From Lucifuga dentata (taxonomy: Eukaryota; Chordata; Actinopteri; Ophidiiformes; Bythitidae), in assembly GCA_014773175.1 (NCBI GenBank), contig VXCM01002094.1, positions 18,002-82,001 on the forward strand: a stretch of 64,000 nt of DNA, given 5' to 3'. Both the position numbers and the translations under genes were made by a program. Below, one piece after another: positions 61,501-64,000 of this stretch; within the stretch, counting starts at the first letter, position 1; each line of letters opens with the position of its first letter. The notes beneath the pieces are model-generated. The model was not told the DNA's origin. It made no database searches and was given only the letters and a program-made list of their open reading frames with translations.

Positions 61501-64000
61501 AAAAATAACTGCTCAATGGTGTAGGAGGAGTGGAGATAAGCTCGAAGCAGTTAAGTATAATTAGCGAAAGTAATAGCTGGCAAATGGCAACAAGGCTAGG
61601 TTTTTATCTCCTGGAAAGATAGAGTTATCGTAATAAGCTGTAATGGCTGGCAGGAATGCTAGTACTCTGTGCGAGCTTCCATTCAGGCTCATAGACTTAA
61701 CAAGGAACAATTTCCCTTAAATTTACTGCTTTGCTCAAACATTTCCCTATGTTTATACCCTGATACTGTAAGTCAATACATGTGTTCAATCCACTTGCAG
61801 AGACTGAGGGAATATTGCAGTGTATTGCCATGTAAGCACTTCTATCTGCCAACGTCGGCCATGTTACACTGTTTCTGTAGAGCGGTTACTCATGTCCTAT
61901 TTCTAGAGAACATGGAGAAGGAGCAGCAGACCACACTCAGATGCCATGTACATGCCATCCACTCTATATTTTAAGTAAAGTAGCTTGGGCGAGGCGGCTA
62001 AAGGAGCTCTCAGAGAAAATGTGTTAGTGGCGTAAAAGGACGACTGAGTGGATGAAGGCGTCCGATCAAAATAAGCTTGGGAAGTGAACATTCCAGGCAG
62101 AGTTATTCCACTGAAGCCCTGCCATGTGTGCATGTGTGCGTGCACGGTTTTCAAAAGGGGAAATGATATGGTCACAGCTGCGCACCGAGTCATGCATTCC
62201 GATTCTTCATATTCTGAAACATGATCATTCGCTCTCCAGAGTGAGAAATTTACTGAAATATTCATAAATATTTCAACACACTCTTCAGTGAGTCTGTTCC
62301 TTTGTCAAGAAATCAGTTACCATATTCATTTTATTCAAATGTGGCAATAATTCTTACCCTTTAGCTATCAGCCATTTCAATTGAAACATGTTTACTGTAA
62401 CTTTGTTGTCTCATTGCTTTTATTAAATTCTAATCATCTCTGCAATGAAACCATGGAAACAAACCCGTGCACAATTATACCGCCTTACATGTAACACAAG
62501 CGTGCAAAAAGATAAGTGATGTAATTGAACAAAACATCTAACCTGTCTAAAGCTGAACAGAAGATGAGAGAAAATGAAAATTCTATTAGTCCATAATGTT
62601 CTCCCCCCCTCTCTTCAACCTCCACACCCCCAGACTCTTTTCACATCTCCTGCAAAGTATTCAAATGCAAGCCCTGCCTTACCTCGCCGTGTCTCTTTTT
62701 CTCTAATTATCCATGAGGTCAGTAAGCAAAATGGGGAAGAAGCCAGGAGATCAATACAAATTATCCCTGAGCAAACCAGTGCTGACAGTTTGAATTGCAG
62801 CATATGTTTACCCAAAATCAGGCAATTTATCTTAATATCAGGCGAGTAATGCAGCAGGGGTGAGAGGTCACACAATCTCTCCACCTCATAATTACCCACC
62901 TCTAAAACAGGAAAGTGGTATTGATTGGCCGCGGGCCGGGAAGCAGGCGTGACTGGAACGTGCCAGCAACCCCCCACCTCCCTCAGTCCCTCCCCCCCTT
63001 CAGCTAGACTCCCCACCCAGTGCAAGATTTATGGGATGTGTGGAGGGTTTCATGTTTCCTTGCAGCGACTGAGAACCCTTACAGAAGGGGGGCACACACT
63101 CCTTCCACCCCCTCGCTGTATTGTGTTGGGAGGACAAGGAGAGCCGGACTAATTTTGGCATGCATGGAATCATGCAAGGGCAACACAGAAGTAGATTTGT
63201 CTGTTATATCTTTGGAAGAGAGTAAAGTTAAGGACAAAGTGTGAAGTTGGAAGAGAATAATGTTGAGGGATTAAAAAAAGGCAGAGGATGCAGAGAATAA
63301 AGGGAGGAGGCTACAGTGTGATGGGAGAAGACTAGTCCCAAAGATGCTTATAAAAACAGAGCAGATAAAAGAAAAAGTTTGCATGAAGAAAAATGGCGAA
63401 CATAGCGACGGTTTAGCAATGAACACACACAAAATGCATTTATTGTCAGGGATGAATATAAGTGCTCAGTATATATCATCAGCAGCTCTTACAGGATTAT
63501 TGACATTGTCTGTGTCTGTCTGCACCAGTGTACATGCAATGACTACAAAACTGTCAACTCATCAACTGACAGCACCGTTTAGCGCTAATGCAAGTCTCCA
63601 TCAGCTGTCAAAAGCATTTGCATGAAATCAATAGCAGATGGCGGTCTGTGTCACCAATTTCATTACGCCGGGGTTGTTACAAAGATCATCTTCATGATAG
63701 ATGAGATGGCGACATGTCGACATGCGGAGATCATGCTTGATATTTGCAGGACCTAGAATCAGGAGAACCATTAGAAAATCTTATTTTGTGTTCCATACAG
63801 AATGTAATATTGCGCTTTAATGTGATGTAGTTGCTGGATTTCCTACACTGCAAATCATCAAATTTCCTCCGGTCTGCATTTACAGAGGGATATCATTATC
63901 ATTGCAAAGACACATCAAACGGAACACCTTTGCCAACCTCGGTCTCGTCCTGTACTGTACATCTCTCCGGCTGTGTTCCCAGCATGCCCGGCGGGTTGTG
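55432..64000 (+). other. ebf3: ebf3 intron 10, 5' part, running out of the window
   Basis: Phase-1 intron starting GTAAGT; no acceptor followed by an ALNEPTIDYGF-like coding sequence is found, so at least 8.6 kb of intron is present. It contains short GA and GT tracts near 56.46 kb, a C homopolymer with an N at 59105-59121, and one octamer at 63616-63623. I see no other gene, RNA or mobile element. Confidence 0.85.
59105..59121. repeat. poly(C) tract with single N
   Basis: C homopolymer broken by an N at 59117, followed by A-rich sequence. Confidence 0.88.

Overview
This is vertebrate, most likely teleost fish, nuclear DNA. It carries one recognisable gene: the 5' two-thirds of an early B-cell factor (EBF/COE/Olf-1) transcription factor gene on the plus strand. 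The diagnosis rests on ten phased exons with consensus GT/AG borders whose joined translation reads as EBF3 (residue 119-136 block VRTEQDLYIRLIDSMTKQ, exon 1 block [17 protein letters not shown]), rather than EBF1. The compact small introns, many CA/GT, GA/CT and ATCT microsatellites and frequent homopolymers fit a teleost. The species and the choice between teleost ebf3 paralogues cannot be settled from the window.

Layout: 1 to about 6.9 kb is upstream non-coding DNA with no recognisable gene but a cluster of POU octamers. About 6.95-7.66 kb is the probable promoter and 5' UTR. Exons 1-4 lie at 7.66-8.95 kb, exon 5 at 10.8 kb and exon 6 at 12.6 kb. Intron 6 is about 34.6 kb and takes up more than half of the window. 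Exon 7 is at 47.2 kb, exon 8 at 49.4 kb, and exons 9 and 10 at 54.9-55.4 kb. The remaining 8.6 kb is the start of intron 10; the gene continues past base 64000. The exons present encode residues 1-344 plus one base: the N-terminus, the whole DNA-binding domain with its H-x3-C-x2-C-x5-C zinc knuckle, and the TIG/IPT domain. The helix-loop-helix and the C-terminal activation region are outside the window.

No second gene, structural RNA gene, intact mobile element or CRISPR array is supported. Points of interest are a pair of in-frame tandem splice donors at exon 8 (24 nt apart), two perfect EBF-type palindromes inside EBF introns, a TAATTA cluster and other enhancer-like blocks in intron 6, and an excess of octamer motifs. 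There is also a systematic assembly artefact: thirteen perfect 61-67 bp direct repeats, each separated by a single N, two of which overlap splice sites of ebf3.
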